From Serinicoccus sediminis (GTDB taxonomy: Bacteria; Actinomycetota; Actinomycetes; Actinomycetales; Dermatophilaceae), in the NCBI RefSeq assembly GCF_004153545.1, contig NZ_SDVA01000009.1:62001-126000 (forward strand): DNA of 64,000 nucleotides. The letters are read 5' to 3'. The translations under genes and the position numbers were made by a program. The notes below the pieces were generated by a model. The model worked only from the letters and a program-made list of their open reading frames with translations, ran no database searches and was not told the origin of the DNA. Positions 8,957-17,722 of this stretch are shown here, piece by piece (positions within the stretch are counted from its first letter, which is position 1; the number at the start of each line of letters is the position of its first letter).

Positions 8957-9228
8957 CAGGTGGTGGCGTAGCGCTGGGCCGCGCGGGCCCGGGCCTTGGC
9001 CGCCTCGGTCTCCCGGTCCTTGGGCGGCGCGGTCGTCACCAGCGCGTCGAGCAGGTCCTGCGTGGCCCGGGTGATCTCGGCGACGGCCACGGCGTAGGCC
9101 TGCTCGTTGGCCTTGGACGGCTTGCTGGCACCGCCCACCTTGCGGACGTACTGCAGCGCGGCGGCCTGAACCTCCGAGCGGGTGGCCGGGGGCTCGAAGT
9201 TGTGGAGCTGGCGGATGTTGCGGCACAT
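8956..9228 (-). CDS. DUF2277 family protein
   Basis: 90 residues starting M-C-R-N-I-R-Q-L-H-N-F-E-P-P-A-T, with V-R-K-V-G-G and S-K-P-S-K-A-N-E later, which is the DUF2277 pattern. Function is unknown for the family. The conserved Cys at position 2 and the Lys/Arg-rich C-terminus are the only notable features. It is the first gene of a three-gene coupled cassette ending in dgt. Upstream on this strand, CACAGT lies seven bases before the ATG, a weak match to the leaderless -10 pattern seen at many other genes here. Confidence 0.88.
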   Translation of the reverse strand: MCRNIRQLHNFEPPATRSEVQAAALQYVRKVGGASKPSKANEQAYAVAVAEITRATQDLLDALVTTAPPKDRETEAAKARARAAQRYATT

Positions 9229-9288
9229 GGGACTCACTGTGCCACGTCCGGGGCGAGCCTGTCCGGCGTCGGCGCTAGGGTGCCCGGC

Positions 9289-10170
9289 ATGGGCACCCAG
9301 ACCTTTCCCCCTGCCGGTCCGCTGGTCACCGTCGACGAGGTGCAGGCGGCGCTCGTCGGCCCGCCGGGGGCGCGACCCGTCCTGGTCGACGTGCGCTGGG
9401 CCCTGGGGTCCGACGCCGAGGCCAACCGGGCGGCATACCGGGAGGGGCACCTGCCCGGCGCGGTGTTCCTGGACCTGGAGTCGGCGCTGTCCGGTCCGGT
9501 GAGCCCCGGGGGCGAGGGCGGACGGCACCCCATGCCGTCGCGGGAGACCGTCGAGCAGGGCCTGCGTGACGTGGGGGTGGAGGCGGCGCGACCGGTGGTG
9601 TTCTACGACGCAGGGCCGGGCCTGGCGGCCGCCCGGGCGTGGTGGGTGTCGGCCTACTACGGCCTCGACGGCGGCCGTGTCCTCGACGGCGGCCTCGCCG
9701 CCTGGGCGACTGCCGGGCTGCCCACGCCGGCGGGCCCGGTGGACACCGAGCCGGGCGACGTGGTGCTGCAGGACGAGGGAGCCGGGCGCGAGCTTCTCGA
9801 CGCCGAGGCGCTGACCCAGCACCTGGACGCCGGCGGACAGGTGCTCGACGCACGTCCCGCGGACCGCTACCGGGGCGAGAACGAGACGATCGACCCGGTC
9901 GCCGGGCACGTGCCCGGGGCGCTGAGCCTGCCGGCCCTGTCGCTGGTCGGACCGGATTCCCGGTTCGTCGACGCCGAGCACGTCGTCCAGGCGCTGACCG
10001 CCGCCGGCGGGCGCACGGACCTGGCCACCGCCGTCTACTGCGGGTCCGGGGTGCAGGCCGCGCACCTCGCGCTGGCGCTGGAGGCCCGGGGGGTGGGCCC
10101 CCGCCCGGCGGTCTACGTCGGCTCGTGGAGCGACTGGGTCAGCGACCCCCGCCGGGCGGTGGACCGGTGA
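9289..10170 (+). CDS. Rhodanese-type sulfurtransferase (two domains)
   Basis: 293 residues with two rhodanese domains. The N-terminal copy is inactive-looking; the C-terminal copy has the active-site loop Y-C-G-S-G-V with the sulfur-carrying Cys near residue 247. C-G-S-G-V resembles the CG(S/T)GV loop of 3-mercaptopyruvate sulfurtransferases (SseA type) more than thiosulfate rhodaneses. D-A-R-P-A-D-R-Y-R-G-E and G-H-V-P-G-A are the usual second-domain motifs. TAGGGT (9276-9281) lies seven bases before the ATG with no Shine-Dalgarno sequence, so it is probably leaderless. The stop abuts the stop of the convergent PfpI-type gene with no spacer. Confidence 0.9.
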   Translation: MGTQTFPPAGPLVTVDEVQAALVGPPGARPVLVDVRWALGSDAEANRAAYREGHLPGAVFLDLESALSGPVSPGGEGGRHPMPSRETVEQGLRDVGVEAARPVVFYDAGPGLAAARAWWVSAYYGLDGGRVLDGGLAAWATAGLPTPAGPVDTEPGDVVLQDEGAGRELLDAEALTQHLDAGGQVLDARPADRYRGENETIDPVAGHVPGALSLPALSLVGPDSRFVDAEHVVQALTAAGGRTDLATAVYCGSGVQAAHLALALEARGVGPRPAVYVGSWSDWVSDPRRAVDR

Positions 10171-10695
10171 TCAGCCCCCGATCGCGCTGACCATCTCGCG
10201 GTTGAACGCGGGCAGGTCGTCCGGCGTGCGGCTGGAGACCAGCCGCCCGTCGACGACGACCTCCTCGTCCTTCCAGGTGACACCCGCGTTGCGCAGGTCG
10301 GTCTGCAGCGACGGGAAGGACGTCATCGTGCGGCCCTGGAGGACGCCCGCGTCGGTGAGGATCCACGCCCCGTGGCAGATGACCGACACCGGCTTGTCCT
10401 GCTCGCCGAAGTGGCGGGCGAAGGCCACGGCGTCGTCGTTCATCCGGAGGTTGTCCGCGTTGCCGACACCCCCGGGCAGCACGAGCGCGTCGTAGGAGGC
10501 GGGGTCGGCGTCCGTGACGACGAGGTCGACGTCCTGGGTGTGTCCGTTCTTGCCGGTCACGGAGCCGGCCTCGAGGGAGATGAGGTGGGCGGTGCCACCG
10601 GCCTCGACGACGGCGTCCCACGGGCTCGTGAGCTCGCTGTCCTCGAAGTCGTCGGTGAGCAGGAAGGCTACGGTCTTTCCATCAAGAGATGCCAT
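10171..10695 (-). CDS. DJ-1/PfpI family protein
   Basis: 174 residues of the DJ-1/PfpI (class I glutamine-amidotransferase-like) fold. The nucleophile elbow is V-I-C-H-G-A with Cys near residue 106, and the conserved acidic residue lies in the early D-D-F-E-D-S-E-L segment. Relatives such as E. coli YhbO act in stress resistance and have been debated as deglycases or proteases; which applies here is unknown. The ATG at 10695 has GGAG about five bases upstream; a longer reading to an upstream ATG lacks homologous sequence. Confidence 0.87.
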   Translation of the reverse strand: MASLDGKTVAFLLTDDFEDSELTSPWDAVVEAGGTAHLISLEAGSVTGKNGHTQDVDLVVTDADPASYDALVLPGGVGNADNLRMNDDAVAFARHFGEQDKPVSVICHGAWILTDAGVLQGRTMTSFPSLQTDLRNAGVTWKDEEVVVDGRLVSSRTPDDLPAFNREMVSAIGG

Positions 10696-10740
10696 GTGCT
10701 CCACGGTAGGAGCCACGGACGGCGGATGCACGGCGAGCCG

Positions 10741-11958
10741 TCAGCCGCCGCTGACCGACAGCTCGGCCTGGGCCACGGCCGCCTGCTGCTCGCCGTCCAG
10801 GTGCCGGCCCTCGAGCCAGCGGTCCGGCAGTGCCACGACCCGCGGTGAGCCGGCCCGCCCCCGCTGCCCCTCGGCGGCCTCCCCGGGCCACGGCTGGTCG
10901 AGGTCGAGGGTCCCGATGAGACGGTCGAGGTCGGCGAGGGTGTGCACGAGCCCGAGCTGGTGCCGCAGCTCGCCTCCGACCCGGAAGCCCTTGGTGTACC
11001 AGGCGATGTGCTTGCGGATGTCGCGGCAGCCGTGCCCCTCGTCCCCGTGGAACTCGGCGAGCAGCTCGGCGTGGCGCCGCAGCACCCGGCACACCTCGCG
11101 CAGGGTCGGCTCGACGCGCACCGAGGAGCCCGCGAAGGCCGCCGCGAGGTCGGTGAACAGCCACGGTCGCCCGAGGCAGCCGCGCCCGACGACCACCCCG
11201 TCGCAGCCGGTGCGCTCGACCATGGCCAGCGCGTCCTCGGCCGACCAGATGTCGCCGTTGCCGAGCACCGGGATGGAGGTCACCGCGGCCTTGAGCTCGG
11301 CGATCCGGGCCCAGTCCGCCTGCCCCGAGTAGGCCTGGGCGGCCGTGCGGGCGTGCAGCGCCACCGCGGCCGCCCCCTCCTGCTCCGCGGTGCGGCCGGC
11401 GTCCAGGAAGGTCTCGTGGTCCTCGTCGATGCCCACCCGCATCTTCACCGTCACCGGGATCCCGGCCGGGCTCGCCTCGCGGACCGCCGCGCGGACGATC
11501 CCGCGGAACAGCTCGCTCTTCCACGGCAGCGCCGCACCACCGCCCTTGCGGGTGACCTTGGGCACCGGGCAGCCGAAGTTGAGGTCGACGTGGTCGGCCC
11601 GGTCCTCCTCGACGACCATCCGGACGGCCGCCCCGACCGTGGCCGGGTCGACGCCGTAGAGCTGGATGGAGCGCGGGGACTCCCCCGGGTCGTGCTCGAT
11701 GAGCTTCATCGAGACCGGGGTGCGCTCGACGAGCGCCCGCGAGGTGATCATCTCGCTGACGTAGAGGCAGTCCGCGCCCTTCGCCGACCCGGCCGCCGCC
11801 AGCCCCTCCTGGCCGTACTCCCGGCACAGCCGCCGGAACGCGCGGTTGGTGATGCCGGCCATCGGCGCGAGCACCACCGGGGAGTCGATGGTGTGCGGGC
11901 CGATCTGCAGGGGCGGCAGGACGGGGGCGGTGGTCGGGACTGGGGCGGTGGTCGTCAT
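10741..11958 (-). CDS. dusB: tRNA-dihydrouridine synthase
   Basis: FMN- and NADPH-dependent reduction of uridines in tRNA D-loops. A TIM-barrel opening V-L-A-P-M-A-G-I-T-N is followed by the signature L-N-F-G-C-P-V-P-K-V near residue 125, whose Cys is the catalytic acid, and by V-L-G-N-G-D-I-W near 240 and G-V-V-V-G-R-G-C-L-G for phosphate binding. 405 residues including a C-terminal helical tRNA-binding part. The DusB assignment rests on general similarity; actinobacteria usually have one Dus. The ATG at 11958 gives the family N-terminus. Upstream lies the remnant of a LysG gene in the same direction. Confidence 0.93.
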   Translation of the reverse strand: MTTTAPVPTTAPVLPPLQIGPHTIDSPVVLAPMAGITNRAFRRLCREYGQEGLAAAGSAKGADCLYVSEMITSRALVERTPVSMKLIEHDPGESPRSIQLYGVDPATVGAAVRMVVEEDRADHVDLNFGCPVPKVTRKGGGAALPWKSELFRGIVRAAVREASPAGIPVTVKMRVGIDEDHETFLDAGRTAEQEGAAAVALHARTAAQAYSGQADWARIAELKAAVTSIPVLGNGDIWSAEDALAMVERTGCDGVVVGRGCLGRPWLFTDLAAAFAGSSVRVEPTLREVCRVLRRHAELLAEFHGDEGHGCRDIRKHIAWYTKGFRVGGELRHQLGLVHTLADLDRLIGTLDLDQPWPGEAAEGQRGRAGSPRVVALPDRWLEGRHLDGEQQAAVAQAELSVSGG

Positions 11959-12040
11959 GGCGCACCCATTGTCCCACCGCCGGCGCCCCTCGACGGCCCG
12001 CGGGACGCCGGTGCCGGCGACGTCGCCGCCTGCTCGGTGA

Positions 12041-12381
12041 CGCAGCGGGTGAGAACGTCCAGGCCGGGGGGTCGACCTCGCGGCGGGCCCACCGTCGGGA
12101 GACACGGTGCTGCATCCGGTCGCGCTCGTCGAAGCGGACGACCGGAGCCGTGTCGAGGGCGTCGGCGCGCAGCCCGTCGGCGAACCACCTGCGGTGGAAG
12201 GCGGGGGTGCAGGCCGCGACGTAGCGCACCCGGTGCCGGGCTGCAGGATGCCGCGGGTGTCGGGCACCAGCTCGGCCAGCGCGTCCCCGACGAGGACCTC
12301 CCACTGCCCGGCCAGCCGGAGCAGCACCTCGCCCGCCGGGGTCGCGCGGACCAGCTTGGTGCGGGTGACGACGACGCGGCT
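12041..12381 (-). pseudogene. Relic of a LysG/ArgP-type LysR regulator
   Basis: Two fragments in different frames resemble LysG. Fragment 1 (12381-12229) reads S-R-V-V-V-T-R-T-K-L-V-R-A-T-P-A-G-E-V-L-L, the end of the DNA-binding domain and start of the linker helix. Fragment 2 (12229-12041, another frame) reads V-A-A-C-T-P-A-F-H-R-R-W-F and A-P-V-V-R-F-D-E-R-D-R-M-Q, the middle of the effector domain. Missing are the helix-turn-helix N-terminus, about 90 residues between the fragments, and the C-terminus. The relic is divergent to lysE, exactly where lysG normally sits. Identification is by eye, but the two matching pieces in order make it convincing. Confidence 0.78.
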
Positions 12382-12409
12382 GGCGCGGCGTCGACATACC
12401 GTGGTGGGC

Positions 12410-13018
12410 GTGCCCCTCCCCCTCGTCGCCACCGGCCTGCTCACCGGCCTCGCCCTCATCGCCGCCGTCGGTGCGCAGAACGCCTACCTGCTGCGCCAGG
12501 GCCTGCGCCGCCAGCACGTCGGGGCGCTCGTGACGCTGTGCGCCGCCTCCGACGTGGTGCTCATCGGGCTCGCCGTCCTGGGGGTGGGAGCAGCGGTCGA
12601 GCAGTGGCCGGCGTTCCTCACCGTCGCGCGGTGGGGCGGCGGGCTGTTCGTCATCGGCTACGGCCTGCACGTGGGCTGGCGGGCGCTGCGCCCCGGCGAG
12701 AGCCTGGTGGCCGGAGGGGGCGGGCGGGTGTCGCTACGCCGCGCGCTGACCACCATGGCCGCCCTGACCTGGCTGAACCCGCACCTCTACCTCGACATCA
12801 TCGTGCTCGGGTCCATCGCCAACACCCACGGCCCGCAGGACCGGTGGTGGTACTACGCCGGGCTCGTGGCGGCGAGCGTGCTGTGGTTCAGCGCGCTCGG
12901 CTTCGGCTCCCGCAGCCTGGCGCCCCTGCTGGCCCGGCCGCGGGCCTGGCAGGTCCTGGACGCGCTCATCGCCCTGGTCATGCTGGGCCTGGGCGTCGCC
13001 CTGCTCGCCGGCGGCTGA
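12410..13018 (+). CDS. lysE: LysE/ArgO-family basic amino acid exporter
   Basis: Inner-membrane exporter of about 202 residues and six hydrophobic segments. G-A-Q-N-A-Y-L-L-R-Q-G near residue 20 and the later L-T-W-L-N-P-H-L-Y-L-D segment are LysE family hallmarks; substrates of relatives are lysine and arginine. GTG at 12410 is chosen because TACCGT (12397-12402) lies seven bases upstream, with no Shine-Dalgarno sequence. This gene is normally activated by the divergent LysG regulator, which is destroyed here, so expression probably depends on the remaining promoter alone or on a regulator elsewhere. Confidence 0.92.
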   Translation: MPLPLVATGLLTGLALIAAVGAQNAYLLRQGLRRQHVGALVTLCAASDVVLIGLAVLGVGAAVEQWPAFLTVARWGGGLFVIGYGLHVGWRALRPGESLVAGGGGRVSLRRALTTMAALTWLNPHLYLDIIVLGSIANTHGPQDRWWYYAGLVAASVLWFSALGFGSRSLAPLLARPRAWQVLDALIALVMLGLGVALLAGG

Positions 13019-13081
13019 GGCCTGCCCCGGCTCCCGGCGCAGGGGACCGGCGCGGCGGCTGTCGGCCCGACCGCGCTCCGG

Positions 13082-14479
13082 TCAGCAGCCGACGAGACGC
13101 TGCGCGAGGTAGGACTCCACCTGGTCCAGCGAGACCCGCTCCTGGCCCATCGAGTCGCGGTCGCGGATGGTCACCGCGTGGTCCTCGAGGGTGTCGAAGT
13201 CCACCGTGACGCAGTAGGGGGTACCGATCTCGTCCTGGCGGCGGTAGCGCTTGCCGATCGCCCCGGCGTCGTCGACGTCCACCATCCAGTGCTGGCGCAG
13301 CCGGGCGGCGAGGTCCTTCGCCTTCGGGGTGAGGTCGGCGTTGCGCGACAGCGGCAGCACGGCCACCTTGACGGGCGCCAGGCGCGGGTCGAGGCGCAGG
13401 ACGACGCGCTTGTCCACGCCGCCCTTGGTGTTGGGCGCCTCGTCCTCGGCGTAGGCGTCGACGAGGAAGGTCATGAGCGAGCGGGACAGGCCGGCCGCCG
13501 GCTCGATGACGTAGGGCACGTAGCGCTCCCCGCTGGCCTGGTCGAAGTAGGACAGCTCCTGGCCCGAGTGCTCGCTGTGGGTGGACAGGTCGAAGTCGGT
13601 CCGGTTCGCGATGCCCTCGAGCTCGCCCCACTCGCTGCCGGCGAAGTTGAAGCGGTACTCGATGTCGACGGTGCGCTTGGAGTAGTGCGACAGCTTCTCG
13701 GCCGGGTGCTCGAAGTGGCGCAGGTTGTCGGGGTCGATGCCCAGGTCGGTGTACCAGCGGGTGCGCTCGTCGATCCAGTACTGGTGCCAGTCCTCGTCCT
13801 CCCCCGGCTTGACGAAGAACTCCATCTCCATCTGCTCGAACTCACGGGTGCGGAAGATGAAGTTGCCCGGCGTGATCTCGTTGCGGAACGACTTGCCGGT
13901 CTGCGCGATGCCGAACGGCGGCTTCTTGCGCGACGTGCCGAGGACGTTGGCGAAGTTGACGAAGATGCCCTGCGCGGTCTCCGGGCGCAGGTAGTGCAGA
14001 CCGGACTCGTCCTCGATGACCCCGAGGTAGGTCTTGAGCATCATGTTGAACTCGCGCGGGGCCGTCCACGCCTTGTTGCCGCAGTTGGGGCAGGTGATGT
14101 CCTCCAGCGGCACGTCGTCGGGGTCGATCTCCTTGCCCTTGCGCGCCGCCTTCTCCGCCACCGCCTCCTGCATGTGGTCGACCCGGAAGCGCTTGTGGCA
14201 CGACTGGCACTCGGTGAGCGGGTCGGAGAACTCCCCGACGTGGCCGGAGGCGACCCAGGTCTGCCGGGGCAGGATGATCGAGGAGTCCAGGCCGACGACG
14301 TCGTCGCGGGTCTGCACCATGGAGCGCCACCACTGCCGCTTGATGTTCTCCTTGAGGGCCACGCCCAGGGGGCCGTAGTCCCAGGCCGAGCGGGTGCCTC
14401 CGTAGATGTCTCCCGACGGGAACACGAAGCCTCGACGCTTGCACAGGGACACGACGGTATCGACGGTGGAGGGAGCCAT
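13082..14479 (-). CDS. glyS: Glycyl-tRNA synthetase (dimeric type)
   Basis: Class II aminoacyl-tRNA synthetase charging tRNA-Gly; 465 residues, the single-chain alpha2 type of actinobacteria. Motif 1 region [12 protein letters not shown], motif 2 around F-R-N-E-I-T-P, motif 3 near the C-terminal third with G-L-S-R-S, and paired cysteines C-Q-S-C and C-P-N-C near residues 92 and 125 are visible. TAGACT (14486-14491 on this strand) sits six bases before the ATG, a leaderless arrangement; a Shine-Dalgarno sequence is absent. Confidence 0.97.
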   Translation of the reverse strand: MAPSTVDTVVSLCKRRGFVFPSGDIYGGTRSAWDYGPLGVALKENIKRQWWRSMVQTRDDVVGLDSSIILPRQTWVASGHVGEFSDPLTECQSCHKRFRVDHMQEAVAEKAARKGKEIDPDDVPLEDITCPNCGNKAWTAPREFNMMLKTYLGVIEDESGLHYLRPETAQGIFVNFANVLGTSRKKPPFGIAQTGKSFRNEITPGNFIFRTREFEQMEMEFFVKPGEDEDWHQYWIDERTRWYTDLGIDPDNLRHFEHPAEKLSHYSKRTVDIEYRFNFAGSEWGELEGIANRTDFDLSTHSEHSGQELSYFDQASGERYVPYVIEPAAGLSRSLMTFLVDAYAEDEAPNTKGGVDKRVVLRLDPRLAPVKVAVLPLSRNADLTPKAKDLAARLRQHWMVDVDDAGAIGKRYRRQDEIGTPYCVTVDFDTLEDHAVTIRDRDSMGQERVSLDQVESYLAQRLVGC

Positions 14480-14534
14480 GCGCCCAGTCTAAGCGGCGTG
14501 CGGAGGGCCTCCGGACGAGGATTAGGCTGGCCCG

Positions 14535-14876
14535 GTGAGCACCAGCGAGCCCTCCCCCGACCGCGGGTCACCGTCCGCCGCACCGGGTCCCGGACCGGTG
14601 CGCAGCGCCGTGGAACGGGCCAGCCAGCCGGCCCTCCTGCAGCTGGCGAAGCTCCCGGTGTGGCTGCCCTTCCTGGCCCTCCTGCTGCTCATCCTCGGTG
14701 GTGGCCTCCTCGGCGGGGTGGTGGGCTGGGTCCTCGTGGCCGTGGCCCTGGCCTTCGTCGGCTGGCTGCTCTACCTCTCCTGGCCCCGGCTCACCGGCGT
14801 CGAGCGCCTCATGCGGGTGGCGGTCCTGCTGCTCTTCCTCGCCATCACCGTCGTCCAGCTCGTCCCCCGCGGCTGA
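14535..14876 (+). CDS. Small membrane protein, DUF6703-like
   Basis: 113 residues. A Pro/Ser-rich cytoplasmic N-terminus leads into R-S-A-V-E-R-A-S-Q-P, then three hydrophobic segments in the second half (roughly residues 38-55, 56-72 and 92-110). Size and layout recall the DUF6703 family of actinobacteria; that name is from memory and moderately certain. Function unknown. The GTG start is six bases after TAGGCT (14523-14528) and lacks a Shine-Dalgarno sequence, so the mRNA is probably leaderless. It diverges from glyS, leaving only 55 bases for both promoters. Confidence 0.75.
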   Translation: MSTSEPSPDRGSPSAAPGPGPVRSAVERASQPALLQLAKLPVWLPFLALLLLILGGGLLGGVVGWVLVAVALAFVGWLLYLSWPRLTGVERLMRVAVLLLFLAITVVQLVPRG

Positions 14877-14923
14877 CCGGCGCCGGGGCCGCGCGTCGGC
14901 CCCGGCGGCTCGTGAGCAGCGTT

Positions 14924-14952
14924 TTGACAATCATTCTCATTCTGCTGACACT
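14924..14952 (+). promoter_or_regulatory. znuA promoter with embedded Zur-type box
   Basis: A -35 TTGACA (14924-14929), 17-base spacer and GACACT -10 (14947-14952) precede the znuA ATG by six bases, so the transcript is likely leaderless. The spacer contains the AT-rich segment AATCATTCTCATT, which stands out in 72 % GC DNA and resembles Fur-family operators such as the actinobacterial Zur box. With the zur gene at the end of the same operon, repression of this promoter by zinc-loaded Zur is the obvious model. The site is not a perfect palindrome. Confidence 0.7.
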
Positions 14953-14958
14953 GGTGGT

Positions 14959-15927
14959 ATGCCCGCACTGCGCACCCCCGTCGTCCTCGCCTCCTCCCTC
15001 GCCCTGGTCCTCGGGGCGTGCGGCTCGACGTCGGAGAGCAGCGGGGGTGACGGGACCGGCGGGTCGGGCGGGGACGCCGCCGTCGAGGTGGTCGCCAGCT
15101 TCTACCCGCTGGAGTACCTCGTCGAGCGGATCGCCGGGGACCGCGCCGAGCTGAGCGTCCTCACCGGTCCGGGCGCGGACCCGCACGACGCCGAGCTGAG
15201 CCCGCGGGCGGTCGGGTCGGTGGGCAGCGCCGACCTGGTCGTCTACTCCTCCGGCCTCCAGCCTCCCGTCGACGACGCGGTCGCCGGGCAGGCCCCCGAC
15301 AGCTCCCTCGACGTCACCCCGGTGGCCGACCTCATGGACGCCGACGAGAGCGCCGAGGAGCACGAGGAGCACGCCGACGAGGAGGGCGAGGCCCACGACC
15401 ACGGGGGCGAGGACCCCCACTTCTGGCTGGACACCCAGCGCTACGGCGACGTCGCCGAGGCGATCGCCGAGCGGCTCGCGCAGATCGACCCCGAGGGCGC
15501 GGACGGCTACGAGGCCAACGCCGCCGACGTCGTCGCCGACCTGGAGGCGCTGGACGAGGAGTACGCCGCGGGTCTCGCCCGGTGCGAGAGCCGCGACCTG
15601 GTCACCTCGCACGAGGCGTTCGGCTACATCGCGGCTCGCTACGACCTGCACCAGCACGGCATCACGGGCATCTCGCCCGAGTCCGAGCCCTCCCCCGCCC
15701 GGCTGGCCGAGGTCAGCGCCCAGGTCGAGCAGCTCGGGGTCGACACGGTCTTCGCCGAGCCGCTCGTCGGCGACCAGATCGCCCGCACCGTCGCCCAGGA
15801 GACCGGGGTCGAGGTGCTCACCCTGGATCCGGTCGAGAGCCTCACGGAGCAGACGGCGGACCTGGACTACCTCGAGATCATGCGCGCCAACCTGGAGGCC
15901 CTGACCGCAGGACTAGGCTGCTCGTGA
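14959..15927 (+). CDS. znuA: Zinc ABC transporter substrate-binding lipoprotein
   Basis: 322-residue cluster A-I metal-binding protein. Signal peptide with lipobox L-G-A-C puts the lipidated Cys at 21. After V-E-V-V-A-S-F-Y-P-L-E-Y come a first histidine in G-A-D-P-H-D-A-E, then a His/Asp/Glu-rich loop (residues about 134-156, with H-E-E-H and H-D-H), then D-P-H-F-W-L-D and S-H-E-A-F-G-Y, the other metal ligands. Such acidic His-rich loops are typical of zinc rather than manganese binders. First gene of znuA-znuC-znuB-zur; its stop overlaps the znuC start. Confidence 0.93.
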   Translation: MPALRTPVVLASSLALVLGACGSTSESSGGDGTGGSGGDAAVEVVASFYPLEYLVERIAGDRAELSVLTGPGADPHDAELSPRAVGSVGSADLVVYSSGLQPPVDDAVAGQAPDSSLDVTPVADLMDADESAEEHEEHADEEGEAHDHGGEDPHFWLDTQRYGDVAEAIAERLAQIDPEGADGYEANAADVVADLEALDEEYAAGLARCESRDLVTSHEAFGYIAARYDLHQHGITGISPESEPSPARLAEVSAQVEQLGVDTVFAEPLVGDQIARTVAQETGVEVLTLDPVESLTEQTADLDYLEIMRANLEALTAGLGCS

Positions 15928-16667
15928 GCGCCGCCGCACCACCCCCCGTCGTCGACCTGCGGCACGCGAGCTTCGGGCACCAGGGCCGCCCGGTCGTCAG
16001 CGACGTGGACCTGACGATCGCCCCGGGGCAGGTCGTCGCCGTGCTGGGGCCGAACGGTTCGGGCAAGACCACGCTGGTCACGGGTCTGCTGGGCCTGTCC
16101 GACCACCTGGGCGGGACGGTCGAGGTGCTGGGCACCCCGCTGGCCCGGCTCAAGGACCGGACGCGCATCGGCTACGTGCCGCAGCGGCACACCCTCAGCG
16201 GGGGCGTCCGGGCCACCGTCCAGGAGATCGTCGCCACCGGACTCCTCGCGACCCGCCCCTGGTGGCGGCCGACGGGGCCGCCCGACCGGGAGGCGGTCCG
16301 TCGGGCGCTCGAGACGGTCGGCCTGGGCGACCGTGCGCGCTTCGACGTCGACACCCTCTCCGGCGGGCAGCAGCGCCGCGTGCTCATCGCCCGCGCCCTC
16401 GTCGCGCAGCCCGAGGTGCTCGTCATGGACGAGCCCACGGCAGGCGTCGACGAGGCCAGCCAGGTGGTCCTCGCCGGGGTGCTGCGACGCCTCGCCACCA
16501 GCGGCACCACCATGCTCGTCGTCACCCACGAGCTCGGCGCCCTCCGGGGTACCGTGGACCGGGTCGTCACGGTCGACGCCGGGCACCTCGGCTTCGACGG
16601 CACGCCGCAGGAGTATGCCGCACACCAGGCCGAGCGCGCTCGCGCCGCCGGACGGGAGGGCGCATGA
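15924..16667 (+). CDS. znuC: Zinc ABC transporter ATP-binding protein
   Basis: 247-residue ABC ATPase that powers uptake through ZnuB. Walker A is G-P-N-G-S-G-K-T-T near residue 41, the ABC signature is L-S-G-G-Q-Q-R-R near 147, Walker B is L-V-M-D-E-P-T-A-G-V-D near 170, and the H-loop is V-V-T-H-E near 203. GTG at 15924 overlaps the znuA stop as GTGA, indicating coupled translation. Confidence 0.95.
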   Translation: MSAAAPPPVVDLRHASFGHQGRPVVSDVDLTIAPGQVVAVLGPNGSGKTTLVTGLLGLSDHLGGTVEVLGTPLARLKDRTRIGYVPQRHTLSGGVRATVQEIVATGLLATRPWWRPTGPPDREAVRRALETVGLGDRARFDVDTLSGGQQRRVLIARALVAQPEVLVMDEPTAGVDEASQVVLAGVLRRLATSGTTMLVVTHELGALRGTVDRVVTVDAGHLGFDGTPQEYAAHQAERARAAGREGA

Positions 16668-17722
16668 GCGACATGCTCGCGCTGGACTTCATGCGCAACG
16701 CGCTGCTGGCCGCGCTCGTCGTCGGGCTGGCCGCGCCCATGGTCGGCATCTTCCTCGTGCAGCGCCGCCTCTCCCTCGTCGGCGACGGCCTGGGCCACGT
16801 GGCGCTGGCCGGCGTGGCGATCGGGGTCGTCACCGACAGCAGCCCGGTATGGACGGCGCTGGTCGCAGCCACCCTGGCCGGCGTGGTGATCGAGCTCATC
16901 CGGGCCCGCGGCCGCACCTCCGGGGACGTCGCGCTCGCCCTGATGTTCTACGGCGGTCTGGCGGCCGGAGTCGTCATCATCAACAAGGTCCAGGGGGCCC
17001 AGACCGCCAACCTCACCGGCTACCTCTTCGGCTCGATCACCACGACCACCCGCGCCGACGTCGTGGTCTTCGCGGCCCTGTCGGCGGTCATCGTCGTCGT
17101 CACCGTGGTGCTGCGGCAGCGCCTCTTCGCCGTGGCCGGTGACGAGGAGTTCGCCCGCGCCTCGGGACTGCCCGTCCTGGCGCTCAACATCGTCCTGGCC
17201 GTGCTCACCGCGGTGACCGTGGTCGTCGCGATGCGGGTCATCGGGCTGCTGCTCATCAGTGCGCTCATGATCATCCCCAACGCCGCGGCGCAGCAGCTGT
17301 CGGCCAGCTTCCGCTCCGCCACGTGGTGGGCGGTCGGCATCGGCGTGGTCTCCTCGGTGGGCGGGGTCGCGACGAGCTACTACGCCGACACGGCCTCCGG
17401 CGGCACGATCGTCCTGCTCGCCATCGCCCTCTTCGCGGTCGCCGTCCTCGGCGGGGTCCTGCGCAAGGCCGTCGCCACCGCACGTCACCGGCGCGCTGAG
17501 CGGCACCCGCACGAGCACGGCCTCGAGTGCGGTCACGAGGCCGTCGAGCACGGCGACCACGTCGACTACCTGCACGACGGGCACCGGCACGCCGCGCACG
17601 AGGGGCACTACGACGAGCACGCCCCGCCCGAGTACGACGCCGCCGGGACGCGCCCGGGCCGTGGGCGGGGCGACCGGGCCGGACGGCATACCCTGGAGGA
17701 CCGCGAGGAGGTGACCCGATGA
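16664..17722 (+). CDS. znuB: Zinc ABC transporter permease with His-rich tail
   Basis: 352 residues; the first 280 form the ABC-3 permease with about eight membrane segments, including R-R-L-S-L-V-G-D-G-L-G-H and G-L-L-L-I-S-A-L-M-I-I-P-N-A. The unusual part is the C-terminal 65 residues, a soluble tail holding about 13 histidines with many H-x-H and E-H pairs, probably a cytoplasmic zinc-binding extension. Starts with ATGA overlapping the znuC stop and ends overlapping the zur start. Confidence 0.94.
   Translation: MSDMLALDFMRNALLAALVVGLAAPMVGIFLVQRRLSLVGDGLGHVALAGVAIGVVTDSSPVWTALVAATLAGVVIELIRARGRTSGDVALALMFYGGLAAGVVIINKVQGAQTANLTGYLFGSITTTTRADVVVFAALSAVIVVVTVVLRQRLFAVAGDEEFARASGLPVLALNIVLAVLTAVTVVVAMRVIGLLLISALMIIPNAAAQQLSASFRSATWWAVGIGVVSSVGGVATSYYADTASGGTIVLLAIALFAVAVLGGVLRKAVATARHRRAERHPHEHGLECGHEAVEHGDHVDYLHDGHRHAAHEGHYDEHAPPEYDAAGTRPGRGRGDRAGRHTLEDREEVTR

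Noticed and set aside
11960-12459. N-terminal extension of the dihydrouridine synthase
   Set aside because: The upstream frame is a LysG fragment, not Dus sequence; the ATG at 11958 gives the normal start.
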